This document shows positions 25,935 through 35,152 of a stretch of DNA of 64,000 bases, piece after piece. Source of the DNA: Pedobacter terrae (lineage in GTDB: Bacteria; Bacteroidota; Bacteroidia; Sphingobacteriales; Sphingobacteriaceae); the NCBI RefSeq assembly GCF_900100705.1, contig NZ_FNCH01000001.1, positions 1-64,000 on the forward strand, in the 5' to 3' direction. The translations under genes and the position numbers were made by a program. Under the pieces are notes generated by a model. That model worked only from the letters and a program-made list of their open reading frames with translations. It did no database searches and was not told the origin of the DNA. Position 1 is the stretch's first letter. Each line of letters begins with the position of its first letter.

Positions 25935-27851
25935 TTACGATTCCGCTTCCACGCCTTCTTCATACATCTCATTAATCGCCTCTGCATATTTCTTTTCCAC
26001 AATACGGCGTTTAACTTTCATGGTTGGCGTAATTTCTCCTTCATCAATATTGAAAGGATTGCGCTTGATCTTAAAGTTTTTAATCCGTTCAAATTTGGCC
26101 AGTTCGTTAGATATTTTTTTGATGTCCTGTTCCATCCAATCTATAATTTCGGGATTGGTGATAAAGGGATCGGCCTCTTCAAAAAATGAAGGTTTAAGTT
26201 TAAAGGTTTCTTCTAAAGTCTCGCGGTTTGGAATAATGATTGCCGTAATAAATTCTCTTTTATCTCCAATTAAAAAGAGTTGATCAATTTTCGGACTTTT
26301 TAAATAAATGTTTTCTACAGGCGTAGGATATACGTTTTTGCCATATGCATTTACGATCATATTTTTTAAGCGATCCGTAATTTGAAGATTTCCTTTGTAA
26401 AAACGGCCAATATCACCTGTATGAAACCACATATCTTTGTCTATGGCTTCTGCAGTTTCTGCAGGTTTATTAAAATAACCTTTCATTACGCAATGGCCAC
26501 GTACAATTACTTCGCCCTCCGCACATTCAAAATCCTCGTTAAAAGTATGGTGGGTTTGGATACTGATGATTTCTTTACTTTCTACATCCTGTATACCAAC
26601 TTCAATACCTGGAATAATACGTCCAACCGTACCATATACCTGCCTGTGGTATTCAGTAACCGACATTACCGGTGAAGTTTCGGTTAAACCAAAACCCTCC
26701 AAAATTTTAATACCAAGGTCGCCAAAAAACTCACCCACATTTTTAGGGAGTGCAGCACCACCCGAAATCATAAATTTTAAACGTCCGCCGGTTTTTTCCT
26801 TAATCTTGCTGAAGACCAGTTTCTCTGCAATTCCTTTCTTAGCCGATAAGATTAAACCCGGATTTTTTCCTGCCTCTTTTGCTACACGGTATTTGTTTCC
26901 GGTTTCTAAAGCCCAGGTAAATATTTTCGCTTTTGTGCCACCGCCTGCAGTACCTCCTTTAATCGCTTTATCGTGTATGCGTTCTAAAAGGCGTGGTACG
27001 CAACTCATCACGGTAGGACGAACTTCGCCCATATTTTTGGCCAGTAACTCTAAACTTTGTGCAAATGCAATTTTACAGCCCTGGGCGCAGCAAACATGGT
27101 AAGTTGCCGTACGCTCAAACACGTGTGATAGTGGTAAGAAAGATAAAAAAGTTTCCGTTTGATCGATCACCGGGATCTGTTGCAAACAAACTTCTACGTT
27201 TTTTACAAAATTATAGTGGGTAAGCATTACACCTTTTGGCGTTCCGGTAGTACCGGAGGTATAAATTAATGAGGAAACATCTTCAGGCAAAACCAAGCTT
27301 CTACACTGCTCAATTTCAGCCTTTTCGGCAACTGTAACCTGATGTTTAAGTGCTAAAATATCAGAAAATGCGATAACCTCCACATTTACCTCCGCCGGGA
27401 TGGTCACCTTTTCGAAATCTTTGAAAGCAGGGATAATGTATTTTAGTGCTTTACAGTTTGCGGCTACTTTTAAAACCTTACGGTAAAGAAAATTATTCCC
27501 AACCAGAATGGCTTTTATGCCAGAGTCGTTGATAATATAGGCTACTTCCTGTTCAGATAGTGTAGGGTAAATAGAAACGTTAATTGCACCTATTTGCTGG
27601 ATGCCTTGGTCGTAATATACATATTCCGGAGAATTCTCAATCATTAAACCTAAGCGATCGCCTTTTTTGATCCCTTTTTCCAGGAAAAATGCAGAAACAG
27701 CATCAGCTCTTTTTAAAGTATCTTCAAAAGAAATTTCAGTCCAATCTGCACCCTGTTTATGGATTAAAAAGGTTTCCTGCGGTTTGTGGATATTTTTTAC
27801 AACATTTCGTAATAAGGTAGGAACCGTTGAAAAATCATTTATTAATGGCAT
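25935..27851 (-). CDS. Long-chain acyl-CoA ligase (AMP-binding)
   Basis: 638 residues, ANL superfamily. P-loop YTSGTTGTPKG, acceptor motif MISGGAALP and GFGLTETSPVMSV, then the YGKNVYPTPVEN hinge near the C terminus. It activates fatty acids with ATP and CoA in the cytoplasm or at the membrane. Same-strand single gene, convergent with the DUF2461 gene. Its 27852-28320 upstream region is empty (see separate entry). Confidence 0.9.
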   Translation of the reverse strand: MPLINDFSTVPTLLRNVVKNIHKPQETFLIHKQGADWTEISFEDTLKRADAVSAFFLEKGIKKGDRLGLMIENSPEYVYYDQGIQQIGAINVSIYPTLSEQEVAYIINDSGIKAILVGNNFLYRKVLKVAANCKALKYIIPAFKDFEKVTIPAEVNVEVIAFSDILALKHQVTVAEKAEIEQCRSLVLPEDVSSLIYTSGTTGTPKGVMLTHYNFVKNVEVCLQQIPVIDQTETFLSFLPLSHVFERTATYHVCCAQGCKIAFAQSLELLAKNMGEVRPTVMSCVPRLLERIHDKAIKGGTAGGGTKAKIFTWALETGNKYRVAKEAGKNPGLILSAKKGIAEKLVFSKIKEKTGGRLKFMISGGAALPKNVGEFFGDLGIKILEGFGLTETSPVMSVTEYHRQVYGTVGRIIPGIEVGIQDVESKEIISIQTHHTFNEDFECAEGEVIVRGHCVMKGYFNKPAETAEAIDKDMWFHTGDIGRFYKGNLQITDRLKNMIVNAYGKNVYPTPVENIYLKSPKIDQLFLIGDKREFITAIIIPNRETLEETFKLKPSFFEEADPFITNPEIIDWMEQDIKKISNELAKFERIKNFKIKRNPFNIDEGEITPTMKVKRRIVEKKYAEAINEMYEEGVEAES

Positions 27852-28320
27852 GCTCGTAATTTGGTCTGCTGATTATAATTAACAATTATAAGGCTTTTTG
27901 GTTTAATAATGCAACAGTATGATAAACCTAGTCTAAAATTAAATAAAAAATGCAACTTTAATTAACGACCAGGGAAATTGCTTAAAACATGTGCAAAAAT
28001 TAATTAGCTACGGAAAAACAGAAATCATGGAGGAAATTAAAGTTTTTCGTGTTCTTCGTGCTTCCATGGCAAACATAATGCTTAGGCATGCACAGAAAGA
28101 AGAAGAATTATCAGAGAAAAGTTAAAAGCGATTTCGCTGATCAAGAACAAAAAAACGTAAGAAAAAAGGACAGCAGTTTTGTTTCAAGATTAATAGGAAT
28201 ACCGGTTTTTAGGTAGATTGATATAGTGGTTTATAGTTATTTTTAATCTATCGGAGCCTGGCTGTTGTATACTGGCACTGCAGTTGCAATTGACATGCTA
28301 AACTTATAATTAAAAATTGC
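27852..28320. other. Gene-free gap
   Basis: 469 bp between the acyl-CoA ligase and a lipoprotein gene, which diverge. I see no ORF with protein character, no tRNA and no strong hairpin. The stretch with TTCGTGTTCTTCGTGCTTCC (28048-28067) looks like the short TTCGTG-word repeats of intergenic DNA. Confidence 0.5.
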
Positions 28321-29034
28321 ATGATGAAAAAAACAACAAACTTAACCAGGATAGCGAAAGGGTCTGCATTCGCTTTAATAGTAGGTGTAGTGCTGCAATT
28401 TGCAGCTTGCTCTAAAAGCAAAGATATTAATCCAAGCGATGAAGAAATCCTGACTAAGAAAATAGAAGATATTATTCCGCAACAGTATGTGGATAGCTTG
28501 ACCAAACTGGGTTTTACGATAAATAAGGGCACTACGCCCCCAAATATTAACGGTTCTTATTTATTTAAGCCCTTCACCATAAAAAGTAGCAATATACCTA
28601 ACGACTCCTATCAACCGGGTTATGTGCTTATTGATGGCGTAGTTAAATTTTATGAGCAAAATACCAGTGATTTCAGCATTAAAATGTTAGGTAAGAACTT
28701 TATTGGTGCAGCAGATACCAGTATGGTAACCGCGATTAGTGGAAATGGAAATAAATTTACGGTATATGGAAAAGTAAAAGCGTACAGAAACGGTGGTTAT
28801 AATTTTTACGCTTTTTTAATGTCAGGAGAAAAAGACGGAAATAATATTAAAAACGGAGTTGCAGGCATCATGAACATCGACGATTCTCATGCCGGATTTG
28901 GCACCATTACAAAGGGACAAGGCAGGGTTGCTTTTGATGGCGATTATACCTCTGAACCCACAGATTTTAATAGCAAAACCGCTACGATTACTGAAAGGGG
29001 TGTCATGAGTAGTAAACCGACTCAACTTAAATAA
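28321..29034 (+). CDS. Lipoprotein, unknown
   Basis: 237 residues. Signal peptide with lipobox FAAC (cysteine near residue 30), so lipid-anchored. The mature part has beta-type alternation (NFIGAADTSMVTAISGNGNK and similar) and no recognisable domain. Strand usage fits a sheet protein. It may be surface- or periplasm-exposed. No operon partner on its strand. Confidence 0.7.
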   Translation: MMKKTTNLTRIAKGSAFALIVGVVLQFAACSKSKDINPSDEEILTKKIEDIIPQQYVDSLTKLGFTINKGTTPPNINGSYLFKPFTIKSSNIPNDSYQPGYVLIDGVVKFYEQNTSDFSIKMLGKNFIGAADTSMVTAISGNGNKFTVYGKVKAYRNGGYNFYAFLMSGEKDGNNIKNGVAGIMNIDDSHAGFGTITKGQGRVAFDGDYTSEPTDFNSKTATITERGVMSSKPTQLK

Positions 29035-29038
29035 AAAA

Positions 29039-29077
29039 AAAAGCGGCTCAGAAAAATTTCCTAAGCCGCTTTTTTTG
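29039..29077. terminator. Bidirectional terminator between lipoprotein gene and iscA
   Basis: AAAGCGGCT (29040-29048) pairs with AGCCGCTTTTTTT (29064-29077); A-run on one side and T-run on the other, so it serves the convergent lipoprotein gene and the isc operon. Confidence 0.9.
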
Positions 29078-29094
29078 CTGTTTAATTGTACTAA

Positions 29095-29421
29095 TTATAC
29101 TGAAAAACTTTCGCCACAACCACAGCTCCGGCTGGCATTTGGATTTATAAAGTTGAAACCTTTTCCGTTTAAACCATCAGTGAAATCTAATTCAGTTCCG
29201 GCCAGGTAAAGGAAAGATTTCATATCTAAAGCAATTTTAATTCCTTTATCTTCAAAAAACTGATCGCCTTTTTGTTCCTCGTTATCGAAATCTAAATTGT
29301 ATGATAAACCAGAACAGCCACCACCTTTTACCGAAACGCGTAAAAAGTAATCAGAGCCCATTTCCGAGTCCTGCATTAAATGGCCTATTTTTTCTTTTGC
29401 TTTATCTGTTATCGTAATCAT
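29095..29421 (-). CDS. iscA: Iron-sulfur assembly protein, IscA/HesB type
   Basis: 108 residues from ATG at 29421; the reading frame upstream to 29463 runs through a TGAGAT repeat array and is not part of the gene. Cysteine ligands C36, C100 and C102 (GGGCSGLS ... SCGCGES). A-type carrier that receives Fe-S clusters from the scaffold. Third gene of iscS-iscU-iscA. Confidence 0.92.
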   Translation of the reverse strand: MITITDKAKEKIGHLMQDSEMGSDYFLRVSVKGGGCSGLSYNLDFDNEEQKGDQFFEDKGIKIALDMKSFLYLAGTELDFTDGLNGKGFNFINPNASRSCGCGESFSV

Positions 29422-29513
29422 ATTATTAAGATTTGAGATTTGAGATATTAGACTTGAAACCAAATTGAAAACCTTGAAGTCTCATATCTCAAATCTATCG
29501 TCTCACATCTAGT
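29422..29513. repeat. TGAGAT/ATCTCA word array between iscU and iscA
   Basis: Arms TTTGAGATTTGAGATATTAG and, at the other end, TCATATCTCAAATCTATCG with CTCACATCT. Same word family and same inverted layout as 16108-16186. Confidence 0.72.
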
Positions 29514-29927
29514 CTAGTGGTGTGATTTTTCTAGCGCAATTGCTTCTAAACCATTTTTAACACGGTAATCGTTAATCGCTGATTTAATTGCATCTTCTGC
29601 CAATACTGAACAGTGAATTTTTACCGGAGGTAAAGCCAATTCTTCCACAATATCCATGTTATCGATAGATAAAGCCTCATCAATTGTTTTTCCTTTTAAC
29701 CATTCTGTTGCTAAAGAAGAGGAAGCAATTGCCGAACCACAACCAAATGTTTTAAATTTAGCATCAGTGATAACGTTATCTTCTCCAACCTCAATTTGCA
29801 AGCGCATTACGTCGCCACACTCAGGCGCACCAACTAACCCTGTACCTACAAATTTACTGTCTTTATTTAAAGTACCCACATTACGTGGGTTATTATAATG
29901 ATCAATTACTTTTTCTGAATATGCCAT
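29514..29927 (-). CDS. iscU: Iron-sulfur scaffold IscU
   Basis: 137 residues. Cluster ligands C37, C63 and C106, with D39 and H105, and the chaperone-recognition motif LPPVK (99-103) before the last cysteine. The scaffold assembles [2Fe-2S] clusters with sulfur from IscS. The N-terminal MAYSEKVIDHYNNPRNVG is the usual IscU start. Confidence 0.96.
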   Translation of the reverse strand: MAYSEKVIDHYNNPRNVGTLNKDSKFVGTGLVGAPECGDVMRLQIEVGEDNVITDAKFKTFGCGSAIASSSLATEWLKGKTIDEALSIDNMDIVEELALPPVKIHCSVLAEDAIKSAINDYRVKNGLEAIALEKSHH

Positions 29928-30117
29928 GTTTTCTATTTCTTAAGCCTCCTTTCGGAGATAATTTTATTTATTAATTATCGCTTTAGCGTTTGGCGAATTG
30001 CATAAGGTGTTGGCCAATGAACCTTCTGCCTTAAACCTTCCGGCCCTTTACCTTTTTCCCGGTTTTCAATTACGAGCTTGCTTACTCAAAACCGCAAACT
30101 GCCAACTCGAAACTGAA

Positions 30118-31329
30118 CTAGTGTTCTGCCCACTCAATTTTACTCAAATCGATTCCTTCTTTAAACATTTCCCAAAGTGGAGAAAGTTCTCTTAAGTGGT
30201 TAACCGCTTTTTGAGTTACTTCAATCGCCTGATCGATTTCTGCTTCAGTAGTAAATCTTCCCAAACCGTAACGGATAGAAGAGTGTGCTAAATCATCAGA
30301 TAAACCTAAGCTTTTCAATACGTAAGATGGCTCTAAAGATGCTGAAGTACAAGCTGATCCTGAAGATACTGCTAAATCGCTCATGGCCATCATCAAACCT
30401 TCACCCTCAACATATTTGAAAGAAATATTAGCTACGTGTGGCAAACGGTATTGTGTATTACCATTAACATAACTCTCTTCCATTTGGCTTAAAGTCGATT
30501 CTAACTTATCGCGTAAAGCCGACAAACGAATAGCTTCGCTTTCCATTTCTAAACGGCAAAGTTCGCAGGCTTTACCTAAACCCACAATACCCGGAACGTT
30601 TAATGTACCAGAGCGCATACCGCGTTCGTGGCCACCGCCATCCATTTGTGCGGTAACTTTAACCCTTGGGTTTTTACGGCGTACATAAAGAGCACCAACA
30701 CCTTTCGGACCGTACATTTTATGTGCCGAGAATGCCATTAAATCGATACCATCAGCATTTACATCAACAGGGATTTTACCCACTGCCTGCGTAGCATCAG
30801 TCATAAATAATGCACCATGTTTATGTGCAATAGCTGCAATTTCTTTAACAGGTTGTATTACGCCGATTTCATTATTGCCATACATAATCGAAACTAAAAT
30901 GGTTTCAGGTGTCATGGCCGCTTCCAATTCAGCTAAATCAATTAAACCATCTTCTTTAACACCTAAATAAGTAACACGTGCGCCATTTTTTTCTAAGTGC
31001 TTGCAGGTATCTAAAACTGCTTTATGTTCAGTAATCGCAGTAATAATATGGTTACCTTTTTCCTTGTACATTTCAAATACACCTTTAATTGCCAGGTTAT
31101 CGGCTTCGGTAGCACCTGAGGTAAAAATAATTTCTTTTTCAGTACAGCCGATTAATTTGGCTACCTCCTCGCGGGCGTAATCAACTCCCTCTTCAGCCAC
31201 CCATCCAAAAGCATGGTTACGGCTTGCAGCGTTTCCAAATTTTTCAGTAAAGTAAGGTAGCATTGCTTCCAGCACACGCGGGTCTAACGGTGTTGTAGCA
31301 TTATTATCTAAATATATCGGCTGTTTCAT
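30118..31329 (-). CDS. iscS: Cysteine desulfurase IscS
   Basis: 403 residues, PLP class V. The Schiff-base lysine is K204 ([10 protein letters not shown]) and the persulfide cysteine is C327 ([14 protein letters not shown] loop, the long-loop type I form). It supplies sulfur to IscU. First gene of the isc operon with its own promoter. hscBA, fdx and iscR are not next to it. Confidence 0.97.
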   Translation of the reverse strand: MKQPIYLDNNATTPLDPRVLEAMLPYFTEKFGNAASRNHAFGWVAEEGVDYAREEVAKLIGCTEKEIIFTSGATEADNLAIKGVFEMYKEKGNHIITAITEHKAVLDTCKHLEKNGARVTYLGVKEDGLIDLAELEAAMTPETILVSIMYGNNEIGVIQPVKEIAAIAHKHGALFMTDATQAVGKIPVDVNADGIDLMAFSAHKMYGPKGVGALYVRRKNPRVKVTAQMDGGGHERGMRSGTLNVPGIVGLGKACELCRLEMESEAIRLSALRDKLESTLSQMEESYVNGNTQYRLPHVANISFKYVEGEGLMMAMSDLAVSSGSACTSASLEPSYVLKSLGLSDDLAHSSIRYGLGRFTTEAEIDQAIEVTQKAVNHLRELSPLWEMFKEGIDLSKIEWAEH

Positions 31330-31351
31330 CTCTATTCTGTTAATTATAATA

Positions 31352-31379
31352 CAAAGATACGAAAAAACTTATTGAACAA
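31352..31379 (-). promoter_or_regulatory. Promoter of the isc operon
   Basis: Minus strand: TTG (31379-31377), 17-bp spacer, TATCTTTG (31359-31352), then about 22 nt to the iscS ATG at 31329. Both elements match the Bacteroidota consensus. Confidence 0.65.
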
Positions 31380-31446
31380 TTATAAATAATAGCTATGAGC
31401 TTATAGAGAAAAGCTGCATTTTTACATTAACATAACCTTATACACT

Positions 31447-31854
31447 ATGAAAAAGATAGAACACGTCGGTATCGCAGTAAAAGACCTGAACCGTTCCATT
31501 GCCATTTACGAGAAACTGCTTAATACCGATTGTTATAAAACGGAGCAGGTTACTGCCGAATCGGTAAATACAGCTTTTTTTAAAATAGGTGAAAATAAGG
31601 TGGAGCTGCTTCAGGCTACTGCAGCAGATAGTGCAATCGCAAAATTTATAGAGAAAAAAGGAGAGGGGATTCATCATATCGCTTTCCTGGTTGATGATAT
31701 TCTGGCGGAAATGGAAAGGCTGCATAAAGACGGTTTTGTACTGCTTAGCGATTCTCCAAAAAGAGGTGCAGATAATAAGATGTTTTGTTTTGTTCATCCA
31801 AAAGATACCAGTGGTGTGTTGATTGAGATTTGCCAGGAAATTAAATGGGTGTAG
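31447..31854 (+). CDS. mce: Methylmalonyl-CoA epimerase
   Basis: 135 residues, glyoxalase/VOC fold. Metal-binding pattern H in IEHVGIAV, H in GIHHIAFLVDD and a terminal acid in VLIEICQ fit the family. It interconverts (R)- and (S)-methylmalonyl-CoA between propionate and succinyl-CoA. The mutase (mutAB) is not adjacent. Promoter not obvious. Confidence 0.92.
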   Translation: MKKIEHVGIAVKDLNRSIAIYEKLLNTDCYKTEQVTAESVNTAFFKIGENKVELLQATAADSAIAKFIEKKGEGIHHIAFLVDDILAEMERLHKDGFVLLSDSPKRGADNKMFCFVHPKDTSGVLIEICQEIKWV

Positions 31855-31933
31855 GGGTGGAAGATGGAGAGGTGAAATGGAAGATTGGTAATTTTTGAGA
31901 GCTGTCATCCTCGCACATGCGATGTTAGCCATT

Positions 31934-31963
31934 CGTCACCCTGAATTTATTTCAGGGTCTTTT
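31934..31963. repeat. REP-like palindrome, identical to 4849-4878
   Basis: Thirty bases identical to the first copy, hairpin ACCCTGAA/TTCAGGGT. The rest of the 317-bp gap 31855-32171 shows AGTCCCGATGAAGAATCGGG, another small palindrome, and no gene. Confidence 0.75.
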
Positions 31964-32171
31964 GAAAACGAATGGTTTAGTATTCCATAGCCTCTTCAGT
32001 CCTGCTAACCGCTGTAGTCCCGATGAAGAATCGGGAGCTGCCGCTTTTATCAGGTTTATCTAATTTTGGCCTGTGCTTCTTCGGATAATGTAAATTCCTA
32101 AATCTCATATCAATAATCCTATCCTAATAACCTCTGATCTTAAAATCCTGTAATCCTAAAAATCCTATTCC

Positions 32172-32456
32172 ATGTCATTAATTAGTATCATCAGCAAAGA
32201 TTTCGATATCCCAGATCAACTTTCTGAAAATCAACTGCGCACGGTTCTGGTGGATGCTTTTGCTTACCTCACTGATAACGATTTTCCTAAACTGATCCAG
32301 ATTTTATACAAAGCTGATGTTGATCAGTATAAATTAAAGGAACTGTTGGAAACGGTGGAGGGTTCAAGTTCAGCTGAAGTAATTGCTGATGCTTATATCG
32401 CCCGTCAAAAGGCCAAAATAGAAACCTGGAAAAAGTATAGTCCCAAAAAGGATTAG
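32172..32456 (+). CDS. Small helical protein, unknown
   Basis: 94 residues, probably all-helical (LVDAFAYLTDNDFPKLIQIL ... YKLKELLETVEG), basic C terminus (WKKYSPKKD). No family recognised. Its stop region overlaps the end of the convergent membrane gene by 4 bp (32453-32456), so the two compete for 3' space. Confidence 0.65.
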   Translation: MSLISIISKDFDIPDQLSENQLRTVLVDAFAYLTDNDFPKLIQILYKADVDQYKLKELLETVEGSSSAEVIADAYIARQKAKIETWKKYSPKKD

Positions 32457-33151
32457 GTGGTTTCTTCCTGTGCCGGATTAAAGCGGTTATACATATCCAT
32501 ATCAAAAAAAGAAATAGAATTGATCTTGTCGGCTTTTAGTACAAGGTCAGTTTTTAACTCATTCGTATTTGCAACAGATCCATCCTCAATATAACTGGCA
32601 TAAACCGTTAAATATTGAGTGGTAAAAACCAGTTCCTTGTCGTCAGCCTTGCGGTAACCGCTAAAAGCAGGGGTAATGCGGATGTAACTGGTGGTAAAAG
32701 GTTTTGGAAGTTCTTTCACCCATCCAATGTAGAATTTTCCGCTATCCATAGTGAATTGTAAAAGATGCGCATCAAAAAACGAGGTACTTAATAGTAATTC
32801 AAACTCATTTCCTGAAGTTGCTATCGCTCTTTTAATCGCTTTAAGGCGGTTGATAAATAAATTGGCGATTTCTGTGGCCGCAACTGCAACGAATAATGAT
32901 AGACTTGTGGTGCCGAAATAAGGCGCGTGGATGGGGAGTAATTTACTCAGGTATTCAACCGTTTCAGGCCAGATGGCAATAAAAATTGCCCTTAATATAA
33001 AACACGCACCAAGTAATAAGATACCCGCAAAAGCAGAGTTTAATAAGATACGCTGACTTTCGAGCCGGTATTGTACATACCGTAAATACCTGAACCTGAT
33101 TAGTATATAGTAGCCGCCTACAAGAGGAAATAAAAGTAGGTTAAAAGGCAT
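32453..33151 (-). CDS. Membrane protein, unknown
   Basis: 232 residues. Hydrophobic segments about 3-16, 37-58 and 83-98; then a soluble domain with TSFFDAHLLQFTMDSGKFYIGWVKE and TTSYIRITPAFSGYRKADDKE. No recognised family. An ATG lies 8 bp after the stop of a small upstream gene on the same strand (33160-33327), so the two probably form a unit. Confidence 0.68.
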   Translation of the reverse strand: MPFNLLLFPLVGGYYILIRFRYLRYVQYRLESQRILLNSAFAGILLLGACFILRAIFIAIWPETVEYLSKLLPIHAPYFGTTSLSLFVAVAATEIANLFINRLKAIKRAIATSGNEFELLLSTSFFDAHLLQFTMDSGKFYIGWVKELPKPFTTSYIRITPAFSGYRKADDKELVFTTQYLTVYASYIEDGSVANTNELKTDLVLKADKINSISFFDMDMYNRFNPAQEETT

Positions 33152-33159
33152 CTATAAAA

Positions 33160-33327
33160 CTATTTCTTGTTTTTATCCTTTTCTATCTTTTTAAAGATAC
33201 TCGATTGCATTAATGCACCCACCATTTCGATCACCCTGGGCTGTGCAAAAAAATCAGGACTTTTAATATAGAGCTTTCCGCTACTGTTGGCATGGATGAT
33301 GCCGTCTAATTCGCCGTGTTTTCTCAT
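33160..33327 (-). CDS. Small protein (55 aa), too short to be called by length filters
   Basis: Frame from ATG at 33327 to TAG at 33160: MRKHGELDGIIHANSSGKLY, then IKSPDFFAQPRVIEMVGALM and a lysine-rich end. It reads as compact protein with a mixed strand/helix pattern and is only 8 bp upstream of the membrane protein gene. Codon use is like neighbours. Possibly a partner or leader gene of that operon. Confidence 0.6.
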   Translation of the reverse strand: MRKHGELDGIIHANSSGKLYIKSPDFFAQPRVIEMVGALMQSSIFKKIEKDKNKK

Positions 33328-33471
33328 CTACCAAATTTACATATAATTTTTTAAATATCTGAAAAACAATAATCAGCTTAAAAAGTTTAAGTTTGCCAAA
33401 CTTAGCAAATGCTACGTTTTCAAGCTTCCGCATGCAGAAAAAGCATATAATTTAAAATTCTTTATTTAGGC

Positions 33472-33502
33472 TTGTAAATCAAAAATAAAATTAGGATATT
33501 TG
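33472..33502 (+). promoter_or_regulatory. Promoter of rpmE2
   Basis: TTG (33472-33474), 20-bp spacer, GATATTTG (33495-33502; one mismatch to TAnnTTTG). Predicted start about 33508. Gives an untranslated leader of about 110 nt with hairpin CCTCTA-AAA-TAGAGG at 33505-33519. Confidence 0.5.
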
Positions 33503-33616
33503 CATCCTCTAAAATAGAGGTAGAAAGACTAATAGGAAATGTCATAAGCGTTGTTGCCAGCAAATTGCAAGAATGTTCTTGATGCTTTCACACAAATAAC
33601 TAAAAATAATATTCAA

Positions 33617-33865
33617 ATGAAAAAAGATTTGCACCCAACAAGCTACAGACCAGTTGTTTTTAAAGACATGTCTAACGAATATGCTTTCTTAACAAAATCT
33701 TGTGTAGATACTAAAGAAACAATTAAATGGGAAGATGGTAACGAGTATCCTCTTTATAAATTAGAGATTTCTCATACTTCACACCCTTTTTATACTGGTA
33801 AAATGAAATTGGTTGATACTGCAGGACGTATCGATAAATTCAAAAACCGTTACGCTAAGAAATAA
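33617..33865 (+). CDS. rpmE2: 50S ribosomal protein L31, type B
   Basis: 82 residues from ATG at 33617; the longer frame beginning 33551 is the untranslated leader. Starts [20 protein letters not shown] with the type B (zinc-independent) pattern; [21 protein letters not shown] matches the family end. There is no CxxC zinc ribbon, as expected for type B. Structural ribosome protein at the 30S/50S bridge. Confidence 0.96.
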   Translation: MKKDLHPTSYRPVVFKDMSNEYAFLTKSCVDTKETIKWEDGNEYPLYKLEISHTSHPFYTGKMKLVDTAGRIDKFKNRYAKK

Positions 33866-33890
33866 TTTTAGCAACAAAAAGCATTTTTTG

Positions 33891-33931
33891 AAGTCCCTTT
33901 GCCAAAAGCATCGGGACTTTTTTTATTTTTG
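33891..33931 (+). terminator. rpmE2 terminator whose T-run carries the next gene's -7 box
   Basis: AAGTCCC (33892-33898) and GGGACTT (33913-33919) form the stem with loop 33899-33912, followed by a T-run. The same T-run contains TATTTTTG (33924-33931), an exact -7 match 6 nt before the ATG of the next gene at 33938. Confidence 0.8.
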
Positions 33932-33937
33932 CTACTT

Positions 33938-35104
33938 ATGACAATCAATTTATTTGATGATGCTTCCTGGATGTCCTTACGTCCGCTTACGTTCACCAGA
34001 CCTGTGGCCGATTTACGGATTGGTATTTTAACCATTGCCGAAAAATGGGCAAAGTACTTAAAAGCCGATTTTGGTTTTCATACCCAGGATTACCTATCTG
34101 TAAAATTTGCGCCAAAGCTTAATGCAGATCTATTTATAAATGGTTCTGTTTGCCCCGATGAAGCCCTACTTCAGGCAATTTCGGGCCTTAAAGTAGGTGA
34201 AGCACTCTATAAAAATGATATTGTTCTAGCTTACATCTCTGATCAGCATGATCTTAAAGCAGTTAAGTCGCTAAAGCAGATTGAATATTCTGGGGATTTT
34301 ACACGAATTGTTTATCCGGAACATATTTTCGGAAATAACCCGGCAGAGATCAGAAAAGATTTTAAACTGTTAACCGAAGGTCGCAGTTCGGCGAAGATTA
34401 GTAGTACAAACCAACTGCTCGGTGATGATATCTTTCTGGAAGAAGGTGCAAAAGCTGAATGTGGCGTATTTAATTCCACTTATGGCCCGATTTACATTGG
34501 TAAAAATGCCGAGGTTTGGGAAGGCGCCTTAATTAGAGGTTCTTTTGCCCTCTGTGAAAATTCATCCATAAAAATGGGCGCAAAAATATATTCGGGTACT
34601 ACAATTGGTCCAAATAGCCGTGCTGGCGGCGAAATTAACAATGCCGTGATCTGGGGTAATTCGGCCAAAGGCCATGAAGGGTATCTGGGTAATTCGGTGA
34701 TGGGCGAATGGTGTAATATCGGTGCCGATACCAACAATTCGAATTTAAAAAATAATTACGCAGAAGTAAAACTTTACGATTACGAAAGTCGGAAAATGCG
34801 CAATACCAGTCTGCAGTTTTGTGGTTTAATTATGGCAGATCATGCTAAAGCAGGCATTAATACCATGTTTAATACCGGTAGTGTTATTGGGGTTGGTGCC
34901 AATGTTTTTGGCGCAGGATTTCCGCCAAACCATGTTCCTGATTTTAGTTGGGGTGGTGCCGCTGGTTTCGATAGCTATAAACTGCACAAAATGTTCGAAA
35001 CAACCGAAAAGGTATTTGCAAGAAAAGACGTAGCTTTTAATGAGGCAGAAAAAAACATGCTGACCCAAGTATTTGAATTAACCGAATCGTATAGGCGATT
35101 TTAA
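33938..35104 (+). CDS. GlmU-like sugar nucleotidyltransferase (left-handed beta-helix)
   Basis: 388 residues from the ATG at 33938; the TTG at 33899 is inside the terminator and is rejected. N-terminal half resembles a degenerate nucleotidyltransferase (DASWMSLRPLTFTRPVADLR with the LRPLT.TRP pattern), and the C-terminal half has hexapeptide repeats of a left-handed beta helix (IYIGKNAEVWEGALIRG, NSVMGEWCNIGADT). Proteins of this type are annotated as GlmU family in Bacteroidota; the exact sugar substrate is unknown. Confidence 0.8.
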   Translation: MTINLFDDASWMSLRPLTFTRPVADLRIGILTIAEKWAKYLKADFGFHTQDYLSVKFAPKLNADLFINGSVCPDEALLQAISGLKVGEALYKNDIVLAYISDQHDLKAVKSLKQIEYSGDFTRIVYPEHIFGNNPAEIRKDFKLLTEGRSSAKISSTNQLLGDDIFLEEGAKAECGVFNSTYGPIYIGKNAEVWEGALIRGSFALCENSSIKMGAKIYSGTTIGPNSRAGGEINNAVIWGNSAKGHEGYLGNSVMGEWCNIGADTNNSNLKNNYAEVKLYDYESRKMRNTSLQFCGLIMADHAKAGINTMFNTGSVIGVGANVFGAGFPPNHVPDFSWGGAAGFDSYKLHKMFETTEKVFARKDVAFNEAEKNMLTQVFELTESYRRF

Positions 35105-35152
35105 TATAAAACCTGATCTTAAAAAGATCAACCAACCATTAAATAATACAAA

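Noticed and set aside
31438..31932. 164-residue minus-strand frame opposite mce
   Set aside because: It is a shadow of the methylmalonyl-CoA epimerase gene, which has all family residues on the plus strand.
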